DNA of 64,000 nt, taken from Selenomonas bovis DSM 23594. Lineage in GTDB: Bacteria; Bacillota; Negativicutes; Selenomonadales; Selenomonadaceae. How positions within the stretch are numbered: position 1 is the stretch's first letter; each line of letters begins with the position of its first letter. Below the pieces are notes generated by a model. The model saw nothing but the letters and a program-made list of their open reading frames with translations, made no database searches and was not told where the DNA came from. The stretch lies in assembly GCF_000381005.1 (NCBI RefSeq), contig NZ_KB908382.1, forward strand, positions 1-64,000. Reading direction: 5' to 3'. A program made the position numbers and the translations under genes. Shown piece by piece: positions 1 to 8,640 of the stretch.

Positions 1-159
1 CCTGTTTCTTGTACTGTTTTTTATGCCATGATTATCGCCAGTGTCAGATGACCGTGATTGAGGTCAAAGAAAACGGGGCTATCCGCACGAAAATGCTTTC
101 GTGAGACAGCCCCTTTCTTGTTGGGCAGATGCTACGCGAGAGGAACCCGCTCGCTATGA

Positions 160-482
160 TCAAAGGTCTGTGATTTCCTTGAATTTTTTCTTCGACATCC
201 CCGCTGTACCCGCAGCATCTTCCAGGCTCAGGAGTTTAGCCCCCACAAGCGACTTCAGGGTTTCCAAGCGTCCTTTTTCATACCGCATTCTTCGCTTCTG
301 CGCAGTTCCATTCAGCAGGGCACATACGCTGCCTTCATTTCCTTGTTTTCTTTCGCCACCTCCACGGCATCGGCAATGGCTTCCGTGAAGTTCTCGTTCG
401 GCGTTTTGCCCTCGATGCAGCCCCGGAAAGACAGCCTTTTGATGTTTTCCGGTCCTGGCTCGCAGCGGCTTGCGCGGTTTCT
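160..482 (-). pseudogene. C-terminal relic of an Rpn-family (PD-(D/E)XK) nuclease, frameshifted
   Basis: Directly after the hypE stop the minus strand reads CIEGKTPNENFTEAIADAVE, then VAKENKEMKAAYVPC and a stop near 313. One frame over, from about 326, reading resumes with LLNGTAQKRRMRYEKGRLET and ends KKKFKEITDL at a TGA (160-162). A run of the type 'eaV..AKeNkEmk..Y' followed by 'R..YEKGR' is the usual C-terminus of Rpn/transposase_31 nucleases. No N-terminus or catalytic core remains, so this is a truncated and frameshifted remnant. The family call comes from pattern recognition, not a search. It lies at the distal end of the hydrogenase operon. Confidence 0.6.
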
Positions 483-1490
483 TCAGCAGATCCGCGGCAC
501 GAGACTCCCGAGCGGGAGGTCAACGATGCGGATGCCGCCGAGGGCGGTGCGCAGGCCGACCTGGCCGGGCGCCTCCTCGGTGGTCTCGCCGATGATACAC
601 GCGTCTTTGCCGTAGGGGTGCGCGCGCATGGCGGCGAGCGCGGCATCGGCCTCCGCCGCGGGGACGAAGGCGATGCATTTGCCCTCGTTCGCGAGGTCGA
701 GCGGGTCGAAGCCGAGCATGTCGCAGATGCCGCGCACGGCTTCGCGGATGGGCAGGGCGTCCTCGTCGACGAGGACGCCGACCTGCGCGGCTGCGGCGAT
801 CTCATTGAGGACGGCCGCGACGCCGCCGCGCGTGGGATCGCGCAGGACGGCGGTATGGGGCGCGGCGGCAAGGACGGCCTGCGTGAGGCCGGCGAGCGGC
901 GCGCAGTCGCTCGTGAGGCTCTCGGGGATCTCGATCCCGTGCCGCCCCGCGAGGATGGCGGCCGCGTGGTCGCCGATGCAGCCGGAGAGCAGTACCTTCA
1001 TGCCCGGGCGCACGTTCTGCGGGGCGATGTCGATGCCCGCGATGAGCTCGCCGACGCCCGCCGTGTTGATGAAGATGCCGTCGGCCTTGCCGTGCTCGAC
1101 GACCTTCGTGTCGCCCGTGACGATGGCGACGCCCGCAGCGTCCGCCGTCTCACGCATGGTGCGCACGATGCGCGAGAGATCCTCGACGGGGAATCCCTCC
1201 TCGAGGATGAGGCCGCACGAGAGGTAGCGCGGCACGGCGCCCGTCATCGCGAGGTCGTTGACGGTGCCGCAGACGGCGATCTTCCCGATGTTGCCGCCCG
1301 CGAAGAAGAGCGGACGCACGACGTAGGAGTCCGTCGTGAACGCGAGGCGGCCGCTCGTCGCGAGCTTCGCCCCGTCGTGGAGCACGTCGAGCACGGGATT
1401 GTCAAAGGCGGGCAGGATGACGTCGTGCATGAGCGCAGCGCTCATCTTGCCGCCCGCACCGTGCGCGAGGGTGATTTTCTCATTTGCCAT
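483..1490 (-). CDS. hypE: HypE, carbamoyl-dehydratase of [NiFe]-hydrogenase maturation
   Basis: This 335-residue protein dehydrates the thiocarbamate on its C-terminal cysteine to thiocyanate, providing the CN ligand of the hydrogenase iron, in complex with HypD/HypC and with HypF. It begins MANEKITLAHGAGG, shows the AIR-synthase-like ATP-binding region (GDTKVVEHGKADG) and ends in the diagnostic PRIC, so the catalytic terminal Cys is intact. An SD-like GGGGAGG precedes the ATG. The start overlaps the 3' end of hypD by 11 bases, indicating translational coupling. hypF, the partner carbamoyltransferase, is not in this window. Confidence 0.96.
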   Translation of the reverse strand: MANEKITLAHGAGGKMSAALMHDVILPAFDNPVLDVLHDGAKLATSGRLAFTTDSYVVRPLFFAGGNIGKIAVCGTVNDLAMTGAVPRYLSCGLILEEGFPVEDLSRIVRTMRETADAAGVAIVTGDTKVVEHGKADGIFINTAGVGELIAGIDIAPQNVRPGMKVLLSGCIGDHAAAILAGRHGIEIPESLTSDCAPLAGLTQAVLAAAPHTAVLRDPTRGGVAAVLNEIAAAAQVGVLVDEDALPIREAVRGICDMLGFDPLDLANEGKCIAFVPAAEADAALAAMRAHPYGKDACIIGETTEEAPGQVGLRTALGGIRIVDLPLGSLVPRIC

Positions 1491-2583
1491 AGACGAACCT
1501 CCCCTGTCCGTATTTGTACCAGGCCGCGCAGACGCCCTCGACGGAGACCATGCAGGGGCCGACGGCGTGCGTCGGCATGCAGGCCTTGCCGAAAAGAGGG
1601 CACTCCGGCGGCGTGACGATGCCGCGCAGCACCTCGCCGCAGCGGCAGCCGGGACGCGGGCGCGGCTCCGGAACCTCGAGGGGCAGCACGCGCTCGATGT
1701 CGTAGGCGGCGAAAGCGTCGCGCATGCGCAGCCCCGAGCGCGGGATGATGCCGATGCCGCGCCAGCGCGCGTCCACGGGCTCGTAGACGAGGCGCATGAC
1801 GCGCCGGGCCTCGCAGCTCCCCTCGCGGTGCACGACGCTCTCGTACTCGTTCTCGATACGCGCCTCGCCTGCCGCCGCCTGCTGCGTGAGCCGCGTGAGC
1901 GCGCGCAGAATGGCGAGCGGCGAAAAACCCGCGACGACGCCGGGCAGATGGTAGTCCGCCGCAACGAAGGAGAAGATGTCCGTGCCCGTGACGACGGCGA
2001 CGTGGCCCGGCAGCAAAAAGCCGTCGACGCGCACGGCGGGGTCGTCCATGAGCGCGCGCAGCGCGGGCGGCACGAGCTTCTGCGCGGAGAGCAGGAAGAG
2101 ATTCTTCACGCCCGCGCCCTTGGCCGCGAGCACGAGCGCCGCGGCCGTGGGCGCGGTCGTCTCAAAGCCGACCGCGAGGAAGACGACCTTCTTCTCCGGG
2201 TTCTCCCGCGCGATTGCGAGCGCGTCGAGCGGCGAGTAGACGATGCGGATGTCTGCGCCCTCCGCCTCGGCCTCCGCGAGGCTCGAAGCGGAGCCCGGGA
2301 CCTTGAGCATGTCGCCGAACGTCGCGAGGATGACGTCCTCGCGCGCGGCGTAGGCGATGGCCTTGTCCATGTAGTCGTCCGGCGTCACGCAGACGGGACA
2401 GCCGGGGCCGGAGACGAGCGCGACGCCCGCGGGGAGCATCTGGCGCAGTCCCGCGCGGAAGATGGAGACGGTGTGCGTGCCGCAGACCTCCATGAAGCGC
2501 AGCGGCCGCCCCGCCCGCGCGCTCTGGCGCTCGATCTCCGCGAGCAGCTCCTGTGCCGCCGCCCGCTCCTCTGCGCGCGTCAC
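1480..2583 (-). CDS. hypD: HypD, Fe-S scaffold for Fe(CN)2CO assembly
   Basis: HypD (367 residues) holds the iron on which the CN and CO ligands are assembled with HypC and HypE. Family cysteines are visible: CGTHTVSIFRAG near the N-terminus, GPGCPVCVT, and the C-terminal set from CRCGEVLRG through CPLFGKACMP to GPCMVS. The start is taken as GTG at 2581-2583 (VTRAEERAAAQELL), which overlaps the hypC stop in a GTGA arrangement and gives the normal family length. The same frame stays open about 100 codons upstream across hypC, but that part is not HypD-like. Confidence 0.94.
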   Translation of the reverse strand: MTRAEERAAAQELLAEIERQSARAGRPLRFMEVCGTHTVSIFRAGLRQMLPAGVALVSGPGCPVCVTPDDYMDKAIAYAAREDVILATFGDMLKVPGSASSLAEAEAEGADIRIVYSPLDALAIARENPEKKVVFLAVGFETTAPTAAALVLAAKGAGVKNLFLLSAQKLVPPALRALMDDPAVRVDGFLLPGHVAVVTGTDIFSFVAADYHLPGVVAGFSPLAILRALTRLTQQAAAGEARIENEYESVVHREGSCEARRVMRLVYEPVDARWRGIGIIPRSGLRMRDAFAAYDIERVLPLEVPEPRPRPGCRCGEVLRGIVTPPECPLFGKACMPTHAVGPCMVSVEGVCAAWYKYGQGRFVYGK

Positions 2584-2819
2584 GAGAGCGCCTCCACGGT
2601 GCGCGGCGCGCCGTGCATCTCCGCGAGCAGCGCGTTCGTCTCCTCGGCCTCGCGCTCGTCGACGATCTGCATCGCGAAGCCCGCGTGCACGAGCACGTAG
2701 TCGCCGCATTTCGCCTCGGGCAGCAGCATGAGCGAGATGTCTTTCGTCACGCCGCCGAGCTCGACCTTCGCGAGCGCGTCCTTGATTGCTATGATTTTGG
2801 CAGGTACTGCCAGACACAT
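2580..2819 (-). CDS. hypC: HypC, hydrogenase maturation chaperone
   Basis: HypC (79 residues) carries the iron-ligand unit with HypD and delivers it to the hydrogenase large-subunit precursor. The canonical start MCLAVPAKI is present; Cys2, exposed after Met removal, is the essential residue. An upstream in-frame ATG at 2846 would add nine residues and bury Cys2, so 2819 is chosen. It is coupled to hypD through overlapping stop and start codons. Confidence 0.94.
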   Translation of the reverse strand: MCLAVPAKIIAIKDALAKVELGGVTKDISLMLLPEAKCGDYVLVHAGFAMQIVDEREAEETNALLAEMHGAPRTVEALS

Positions 2820-2889
2820 ATCCGATTCCTCCTGATGTATGGTCAAGCGACCGGGAAAGTCCTCCTTTCGCAGGCTTTCCCGGCATTTC

Positions 2890-3453
2890 CTATCCTTCCC
2901 TTTCCCGCGCGGCCGCCTCGGCGACGGCCGTGTAGTCGACGCTGCCGCCGCGCTTCTCCGCGGGCGCGATGCCCCAGGCGGCGAGCTCCGCGAGCGCGCG
3001 CCGCGCCATCTCCGGCACGAGCGCGCGCATCTCTTCGGAGAGCTCGACGCCCGCCTCGACGTCGTAGGGCTGCGCGCCGATGACGACGACCTCGGGAATC
3101 TTCTTCCCCGTCACGGCGAGGAGCGCGAGCACGTCCTGGATGCCGACCTCATGCGCCGAGATCTTGTCCTGGAAATGCTCCATGACCGCGTCGTCCTCGA
3201 AGCGGAAAAGCGTGCCCGGCGCCGCGTGGCCGTTGATGGAGTCGATGACGAGCAGCCGCCGCGTGCCGGTCACGAACTGCGTGAGCTCGATGCCGAGCGT
3301 GCCGCCGTCGACGATCTGCACACTCTCAGGGAAATCGTAGTGCGCCGCGAGATATTCCGCGACGCGCACGCCGAAGCCCTCATCGCGCAAGATGACGTTG
3401 CCGACGCCGAGGACGGTCGTCTCGGCGGCGAAGAGTCCGCTCTCATCTGCCAT
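2890..3453 (-). CDS. hyaD: [NiFe]-hydrogenase maturation endopeptidase
   Basis: HyaD/HybD/HupD-family nickel-dependent protease (187 residues from MADESG; an alternative ATG is three codons earlier). It removes the C-terminal peptide of the large subunit after nickel insertion. Visible signatures are VLGVGNVILRDEGFGVRV at the N-terminus with the metal-binding Glu/Asp of the family, VIDSINGH and HEVGIQDVLAL with the conserved His. It overlaps the 3' end of hypB. Its substrate is presumably the large subunit at 5601-7520. Confidence 0.93.
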   Translation of the reverse strand: MADESGLFAAETTVLGVGNVILRDEGFGVRVAEYLAAHYDFPESVQIVDGGTLGIELTQFVTGTRRLLVIDSINGHAAPGTLFRFEDDAVMEHFQDKISAHEVGIQDVLALLAVTGKKIPEVVVIGAQPYDVEAGVELSEEMRALVPEMARRALAELAAWGIAPAEKRGGSVDYTAVAEAAAREREG

Positions 3454-4126
3454 CGCGCGCACCTCCGCAGGCTGCCTTCTTCGCGGCGACGCCGCGGCGC
3501 AACCAGTCGCACCAGGCGTCTACGCCCTCGCCCGTCGTGCAGGAGAGCTCGGCGATCTCGATGCCCGGATGGAGCATGGAGATGTCGCCGCGCGCGCTCT
3601 TGATATCGAAATTGCAGTAGGGCGCGAGGTCGATCTTGTTGATGAGGGCGATCTCGCTCTCCTTGAACATGAGCGGATATTTCATCGGCTTGTCATCGCC
3701 CTCCGTCACGGAGAGCACGACGGCGCGCGCGTCCTCGCCGAGCGCGAACTCCGCGGGACAGACGAGGTTGCCGACGTTCTCGACGACGAGCAGGTCGAGC
3801 GCTGCGAGGTCCATCTCCCGCACGGTCTTCTGCACCATGTTCGCATCGAGGTGGCAGCCGCCCGCCGTGTTGATCTGTATGACGGGCACGCCGTGGCGGT
3901 CGATGCGCTCCGCGTCCTTGCTCGTGAAAAGGTCGCCCTCGATGACCGCCATCGAGAGCTCGCCCCGCATCCGCTCCATCGTCTTTTCGAGCACGGATGT
4001 CTTGCCCGCGCCCGGCGAGCCCATGAAATTGACGACGAAAACGCCCTTCGCCTGGAACAGCGCGCGGTTCTCCGCCGCGTAGCGGTCGTTCTCGCCGAGG
4101 ATGTTCTTGATGACCTTGATTTCCAA
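3443..4126 (-). CDS. hypB: HypB, GTPase for nickel insertion
   Basis: HypB (227 residues) is a SIMIBI GTPase that with HypA loads nickel into the hydrogenase. The P-loop GSPGAGKTS, the metal-site region NTAGGCHLDANM (Cys and His at the dimer interface), VVENVGNLVCP and the NKID guanine motif are all present. The N-terminus (MEIKVIKNILGEND) lacks the CxxCGC high-affinity nickel motif known from E. coli HypB. A very similar motif opens the small protein encoded two genes upstream. Two bases separate it from hypA. Confidence 0.96.
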   Translation of the reverse strand: MEIKVIKNILGENDRYAAENRALFQAKGVFVVNFMGSPGAGKTSVLEKTMERMRGELSMAVIEGDLFTSKDAERIDRHGVPVIQINTAGGCHLDANMVQKTVREMDLAALDLLVVENVGNLVCPAEFALGEDARAVVLSVTEGDDKPMKYPLMFKESEIALINKIDLAPYCNFDIKSARGDISMLHPGIEIAELSCTTGEGVDAWCDWLRRGVAAKKAACGGARDGR

Positions 4127-4128
4127 GT

Positions 4129-4470
4129 CTAATCAACCTCCAGATATTCTACCTGCATCTCGCGTCCCGAGATGGTCTTGAGCACGCCGTCCTTGCACTC
4201 GGGACACCAGAAATCGTAGTGCTCGATGTGGAACTCCTTGCCGCATTTCGTGCAGCGGCCGATGAGCGGCACGTGGCGAATCTTGAGCGCGGCGCCCTCC
4301 GCGGGCGTGCCCTGCGTGAGGACGCGCCAGGAGAACTCGAGCGACTCCTGCTCGACGCCCGCCATCTCGCCGATGAGGAGCCCGACCTCGCGCACTTTCG
4401 TCGCGTGGTTCGCCTCCGCGTAGTCGCGAACGATGCCGAGGATGCCCTCTGCGATCGACATTTCGTGCAT
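4129..4470 (-). CDS. hypA: HypA, nickel metallochaperone
   Basis: HypA (113 residues) binds nickel at its N-terminus (MHEMS, ligand His2) and zinc in a two-CxxC site, seen here as RCTKCGKEFHIEHYDFWCPECK. It docks HypB and the large subunit. Length and motifs are standard. The gene follows a GC-rich hairpin in the mRNA (about 4490-4530) that separates it from the HMA-like gene. Confidence 0.96.
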   Translation of the reverse strand: MHEMSIAEGILGIVRDYAEANHATKVREVGLLIGEMAGVEQESLEFSWRVLTQGTPAEGAALKIRHVPLIGRCTKCGKEFHIEHYDFWCPECKDGVLKTISGREMQVEYLEVD

Positions 4471-4489
4471 TTCCTGCCTCCCTGTGATG

Positions 4490-4535
4490 TATGGAAAAGA
4501 GGCCGCGCAGCCATTGCGCAGCCTCCGCTTCCATC
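4490..4535 (-). terminator. hairpin between the HMA-like gene and hypA
   Basis: On the minus strand GAGGCTGCGCA can pair with TGCGCGGCCTC, followed by TTTT. It lies inside the operon, so it may attenuate hyp expression or protect the upstream hydrogenase mRNA rather than fully terminate. Pairing was judged by eye. Confidence 0.4.
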
Positions 4536-4539
4536 GCTT

Positions 4540-4782
4540 TTAGAGCGCCGCCTCCAGGCCGCGCGCCGCAAAGACGCTCAGGATATCCGTGAGCTTCGTC
4601 TTTTTCGGACTGTAATCGACGGTCGTCTCGCCGTCGTGCGCGTGGATGTGGACGAACAGCACGCCCGGCAGGCCGAAGAGCGCGCGCTCGACCTCCTTCG
4701 CGCTCTCGTCCGTATAGCCGGTGACTGTGAACTGCAGGCGCGTGTTGCCGTTCGTCTCACCGCAGCCGCATTCCTTACACAT
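4540..4782 (-). CDS. small HMA-like protein with N-terminal CxxCGCG motif
   Basis: An 80-residue protein that begins MCKECGCGETNG and continues with a ferredoxin-like HMA fold (RLQFTVTGYTDESAKEVERAL...GVLFVHIHAHDGETTVDYSP). The usual CxxC metal loop of HMA domains is replaced by GYTDESA, so the only cysteines are in the N-terminal motif. That motif matches the high-affinity nickel site opening E. coli-type HypB, which is missing from HypB here. The start is fixed by a strong SD-like GAGGAGGG. A nickel-delivery role is inferred from motif and context; no experimentally characterised homolog is known to me. Confidence 0.8.
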   Translation of the reverse strand: MCKECGCGETNGNTRLQFTVTGYTDESAKEVERALFGLPGVLFVHIHAHDGETTVDYSPKKTKLTDILSVFAARGLEAAL

Positions 4783-4865
4783 GGAAAGCCCTCCTCTCGT
4801 TTCCTGCACAGACGCCCGCTTTGCAGGCACCGTGCATCATCTTGCAGTCAATGTCTCTCGCGATC

Positions 4866-5585
4866 TCATGGCTTTTCCGCGTCGGGATCGACGTCGCCGG
4901 CATCCGCCGGGTAGTGCACGAGGAACTTGCTGCCCGAGAACATGCTCGAGACCTCGGACTCGCCCTCCATGAACTCCGAGCGGATGACCATGTAGAGATG
5001 GCCGATGGCGAAGAGGATGATGCCCCAGGCGACGTAGTGGTGCACGAGGTGCGTCACCATCTCGTTGCCGCAGACGACGTTCACCCAGGCGAACGCGCGT
5101 GCGACGTAGCTCTCAGGCTCCGTCATGTAGTACATCGCGAAGCCCGTGCAGATCTCGACGGCGACGAGGCCGTAGAGCATAAGGTACGACATGCGCGCGA
5201 GCGGGTTCCTGAGGAACGACTGGTGGTTCGGCTGCACGAGCATGTAGTGCTTGATGACGTCGACCGTCTGCGCGTAGAAATAGCCTTTCCAGAACCGCGG
5301 GAACAGCCGGTCGCCGCGGTTGATGATGAAGCCGTAGATGCGCAGCACGAACGAGGCGCAGAAGACGAACGCCGCGACGAAATGGATGTCGCGCACGAGG
5401 TCGATGTACGTCGTCGAGTACGCCGGCTCGAGGTTCATCGACTGCAACGGCGTCGCGATGATGATGCCCGTGCCGAAGAGCACGAGGATCATCGCGACCA
5501 TGATCCAGTGGAAGATGCGCAGGAAGGGGCTGAAGAGATAGAACTCCTTGCGCCGGACTTCCTTCATCTGATGAATTTCTGCCAT
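4866..5585 (-). CDS. hyaC: Ni/Fe-hydrogenase cytochrome b subunit
   Basis: A 239-residue integral membrane diheme cytochrome b (HyaC/HupC family) that takes electrons from the hydrogenase small subunit to the quinone pool. About four hydrophobic segments are seen (near residues 27-47, 68-88, 135-155, 185-205), with candidate heme ligands in RIFHWIM, DIHFVAA and LVHHYVAWG. It starts 16 bases after the large-subunit stop. This makes the complex a membrane-bound uptake hydrogenase rather than a soluble or energy-converting one. Confidence 0.92.
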   Translation of the reverse strand: MAEIHQMKEVRRKEFYLFSPFLRIFHWIMVAMILVLFGTGIIIATPLQSMNLEPAYSTTYIDLVRDIHFVAAFVFCASFVLRIYGFIINRGDRLFPRFWKGYFYAQTVDVIKHYMLVQPNHQSFLRNPLARMSYLMLYGLVAVEICTGFAMYYMTEPESYVARAFAWVNVVCGNEMVTHLVHHYVAWGIILFAIGHLYMVIRSEFMEGESEVSSMFSGSKFLVHYPADAGDVDPDAEKP

Positions 5586-5600
5586 GAGACAGCTCCTTTC

Positions 5601-7520
5601 TCACTTGCGCGGCTCGACATGCGTGCCGGAGGTGGGATCCGTCGTCACGATGCTGATCTTTTCGCCTTTGGCGTTGAACATGTGCGTCGCGCATGCCATG
5701 CAGGGGTCGAAGGAGCGGATGACCTTGACGATCTCGAGCGGCTTGTCAGGGATGGCGACATGCGTGTCCATCATCGCGCGCTCGTAGGCGCCGTGGCCCG
5801 CCTTGTCGTCGCGCGGGCAGGCGTTCCAGGTCGTCGGCACGACGCACTGGTAGTTATCGACCTTGTCGTCCTTGATCGTGACCCAGTGCGCGAGGCCGCC
5901 GCGCGGCGCCTCGTAGAGGCCGACGCCCTTGCATTTCTGCGGCCAGGTGTCCGGGTTCCAGTGCTCGTTGTTGACGACCTCGGTATCGCCGGACTTGACG
6001 TTCGCGATGAGCTTGTCGAAGAAGAATTTATTGATCTCGGCGTTGAGCTGGCAGTCGAGGCCGCGCGCGGCCGTGCGGCCGACCATCGTCGGCAGCCAGA
6101 CCTCAGGCGCGAGGCCGAGCACCTTCGAGACGGCGTCGATCTGGTCGAGCATCATCTGCTCCGCCCAGGTCGGCGCAGTGAGCAGGCCCTGCTGCGCCTT
6201 CGTGTAGATGATGATGTAGCGCGCGAGCGGGCCGACCTCGCAGAGCTTGCCGCGCCATTTCGGCGTCTTGAGCCAGGAGTATTTGCCCTGCTCGTTGAGC
6301 TCCTTCCACTCGGTCGCCGTGCCGACCTTCGGGCCCGTGTACTGCGCGTTCGTCACGCCAGACCACGGATGGAGATCCGCGTCCTGCTGCTCGTCAGGAT
6401 ACGTGTACCAGGAGTGCTCGACACCCTCGGTGAAGACCGCGGGGTCTGTGATATCCTCCGCTGCAATCTCCGTGAATTTCGCGCTCTTCGCGCCGCCCTT
6501 GAAGTTCTCGACGACGCCGTTGCAGCGCACGAGCAGATTGTTGAAGAAATCGCCGTTCGTCGTACCCTTGTTCGGCTCGAGCGGATAGGAGCCGTAGGCG
6601 AGGACGCGCTCGTCCGCGAGCCCGCCGCCGTCGACGCGGCCCGCCTTGACGTAGGCCGTGCCGATGGCGAGCAGATCCGGCAGATAGTAGTTGTTGACGA
6701 GCGTGCGGCCCATGTTGATCGCGCGGTCGACGATGGAGAGACGCGCCGCGTTCACGGGCGCGTTGCCGTCCGTCATGGAGATGGAGCACGGCATGCCGCC
6801 GACGACATAGTGCGGATGCGGGTTCTTGCCGCCGAAGATGACGTGCGGCGTCACGAGCTCACGCTGCTTGTCGAGCATCTCGAGGTAGTGCGCGACCGCC
6901 ATGAGATGCACCTCAGGCGGCAGCAGCTTGTAGTCGGGATGATCCCACCAGTTCGCGGCGAAGATGCCGAGCTGGCCGCTCTCGACGATGGCCTTGACCT
7001 TGCCCTGGATCTCGGCGAAATACTGCGGCGTCGCCGCGGGGAAGTCGTGCTCGTAGGCCTCTGTCACGCTCGCGTTCGGCGTGCGGAACGGGAGCTTGTA
7101 GGTATTGAGCACCGTGTTCTGGAGGTTCGCCGTCGCGATGGTATCCGCGGCGAGCGCCTCGACGGGGCTCACCCAGTCGAGCGCGTGAAGGTGATAGAAA
7201 TGGACGAGATGATCCTGCACCGTCAGCGTCGCCGCCATGATGTTGCGAATATAGTTCGCGTTCTTCGGGATGCGGATCTGCAGCGCGTCCTCCACGGCGC
7301 GCACCGAGGCGAGCGCGTGCGCCGTCGTGCAGACGCCGCAGATGCGCTGGATGTACGCCCAGGCATCGCGCGGATCGCGGTTGTGCATGACGAGCTCGAG
7401 GCCGCGCCAGGCCGTGCCGGAGGAGACGGCGTCCGTGACCTTGCCGCTCTCGTCCACCGTGACCTCTGCGCGCAGATGGCCTTCGATTCTCGTGATCGGA
7501 TCTACTACTACATGTTTCAT
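5601..7520 (-). CDS. hyaB: [NiFe]-hydrogenase large subunit (group 1, membrane-bound uptake type)
   Basis: A catalytic subunit of 639 residues that oxidises H2 at the Ni-Fe(CN)2CO site. The N-terminal L1 motif RICGVC and the C-terminal L2 motif DPCMACATH supply the four nickel cysteines. The 26 residues after the L2 His (MFNAKGEKIS...) should be the peptide removed by the maturation protease, longer than the roughly 15 residues typical of the family. It lies 19 bases after the small subunit, and the full Hyp set follows. Subgroup placement is inferred from the subunit set, not from a tree. Confidence 0.95.
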   Translation of the reverse strand: MKHVVVDPITRIEGHLRAEVTVDESGKVTDAVSSGTAWRGLELVMHNRDPRDAWAYIQRICGVCTTAHALASVRAVEDALQIRIPKNANYIRNIMAATLTVQDHLVHFYHLHALDWVSPVEALAADTIATANLQNTVLNTYKLPFRTPNASVTEAYEHDFPAATPQYFAEIQGKVKAIVESGQLGIFAANWWDHPDYKLLPPEVHLMAVAHYLEMLDKQRELVTPHVIFGGKNPHPHYVVGGMPCSISMTDGNAPVNAARLSIVDRAINMGRTLVNNYYLPDLLAIGTAYVKAGRVDGGGLADERVLAYGSYPLEPNKGTTNGDFFNNLLVRCNGVVENFKGGAKSAKFTEIAAEDITDPAVFTEGVEHSWYTYPDEQQDADLHPWSGVTNAQYTGPKVGTATEWKELNEQGKYSWLKTPKWRGKLCEVGPLARYIIIYTKAQQGLLTAPTWAEQMMLDQIDAVSKVLGLAPEVWLPTMVGRTAARGLDCQLNAEINKFFFDKLIANVKSGDTEVVNNEHWNPDTWPQKCKGVGLYEAPRGGLAHWVTIKDDKVDNYQCVVPTTWNACPRDDKAGHGAYERAMMDTHVAIPDKPLEIVKVIRSFDPCMACATHMFNAKGEKISIVTTDPTSGTHVEPRK

Positions 7521-7539
7521 TTATCTTCCACCTGCTCCC

Positions 7540-8640
7540 TTATGCCTTGTCCTGCTCATCCTTCGCGCGCTGCGCCGCCTCGGCCTGATCGCGCTTGTGC
7601 TTCTGCATGATCGAGCCTGCCGCGTGCGCCGCGACGCCTGCCGTCGCGAGCGCGCCGACCGCGAGGCCGATCTTGTCCGCGTTGCCGAGCTTGCCGTAGC
7701 CGGGCAGGCGCTTCGTAAACGGCTCATCGTCCCAGAAATTCGCGTTGCTGCAGCCGATGCAGGGCGCGCCCGACTGGATCGGGTAGCTCATGCCCTGGAA
7801 CCAGCGCATATTGCCGCAGGAGTTGTACGTCTCCGGGCCGCGGCAGCCGAGCTTGTAGAGGCACCAGCCAGCCTTTGCACCCGCGTCGTCGAAGTTCTCC
7901 GCGAACATGCCAGCGTCGAAGAACGGGCGGCGGTAGCAGGTATCGTGGATGCGGTTGCCGTAGAACTGCTTCGGACGGCCCTCGCCGTCGAGCGGCGGCA
8001 GCGTGCCGAAGAGCGCGAGATGCATGATGACGCCCGTCATGACCTCGGGGATCGGCGGGCAGCCCGGCACATTCACGACCGGCGTGTTGCCGACGAACGG
8101 GTTGATGCCCGCCGAGCCCGTCGGGTTCGGCTTCGCGCTCTGGATGCCGCCCGAGACCGCGCAGGTGCCGTAGGCGATGATGGCCATCGCGCCCGCCGCG
8201 GCCTCCTGCAGCGTGCGCACGAACGGACGGCCGCCCGACATGCAGTAGACGCCGTTGTCACCCGTGCAGACAGCGCCCTCGACCGCGAGGATATACTGCC
8301 CCTTGTACTTCTTCATGATTTCCTCGAGATGCTGCTCGAACGGCTCGCCGGACGCGGCGCTGAGCAGATGGTCGTACTCAAGATCAATCTGCGACAGCAC
8401 GACATCGCTCGCGAGCGGCGCACCCGAGCGGATGAACGACTCATCGCAGCCCGTGCACTCGTGGCCGTGAATCCAGACGACCACCGGCAGCGGCTTCGTC
8501 TCCGCCGCCTCGACGACCTCCGACAGCTTGTCCGTCGAAAGCCCCATGAGCGTCGTGAGCGCCACGCAGCCCTTGAGGAAGCTACGCCGGCTCATGCCCT
8601 TTCTCAGATAGCGCTCCCACATACTCTCCCGTTTTTCCAC
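7540..8640 (-). CDS. hyaA: [NiFe]-hydrogenase small subunit, Tat-exported
   Basis: A 366-residue iron-sulfur subunit carrying electrons from the NiFe site to cytochrome b. A twin-arginine signal (MSRRSFLKG) is followed by a hydrophobic stretch, then GHECTGCDESF (proximal cluster) and distal/medial cluster cysteines (DTCYRRP, GWCLYKLGC, YNSCGN, PCIGCSNANFWD). A hydrophobic C-terminal helix (IGLAVGALATAGVAAHAAG) anchors it on the outer face of the membrane. The start is taken as GTG at 8638-8640, six bases after SD GGAGGT; the frame is open further upstream without an SD. Confidence 0.92.
   Translation of the reverse strand: MEKRESMWERYLRKGMSRRSFLKGCVALTTLMGLSTDKLSEVVEAAETKPLPVVVWIHGHECTGCDESFIRSGAPLASDVVLSQIDLEYDHLLSAASGEPFEQHLEEIMKKYKGQYILAVEGAVCTGDNGVYCMSGGRPFVRTLQEAAAGAMAIIAYGTCAVSGGIQSAKPNPTGSAGINPFVGNTPVVNVPGCPPIPEVMTGVIMHLALFGTLPPLDGEGRPKQFYGNRIHDTCYRRPFFDAGMFAENFDDAGAKAGWCLYKLGCRGPETYNSCGNMRWFQGMSYPIQSGAPCIGCSNANFWDDEPFTKRLPGYGKLGNADKIGLAVGALATAGVAAHAAGSIMQKHKRDQAEAAQRAKDEQDKA

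Noticed and set aside
4821-7610. 929-residue plus-strand frame across the hydrogenase genes
   Set aside because: Antisense of the cytochrome b and large-subunit genes; composition is Arg/Asp/Val-rich shadow sequence.
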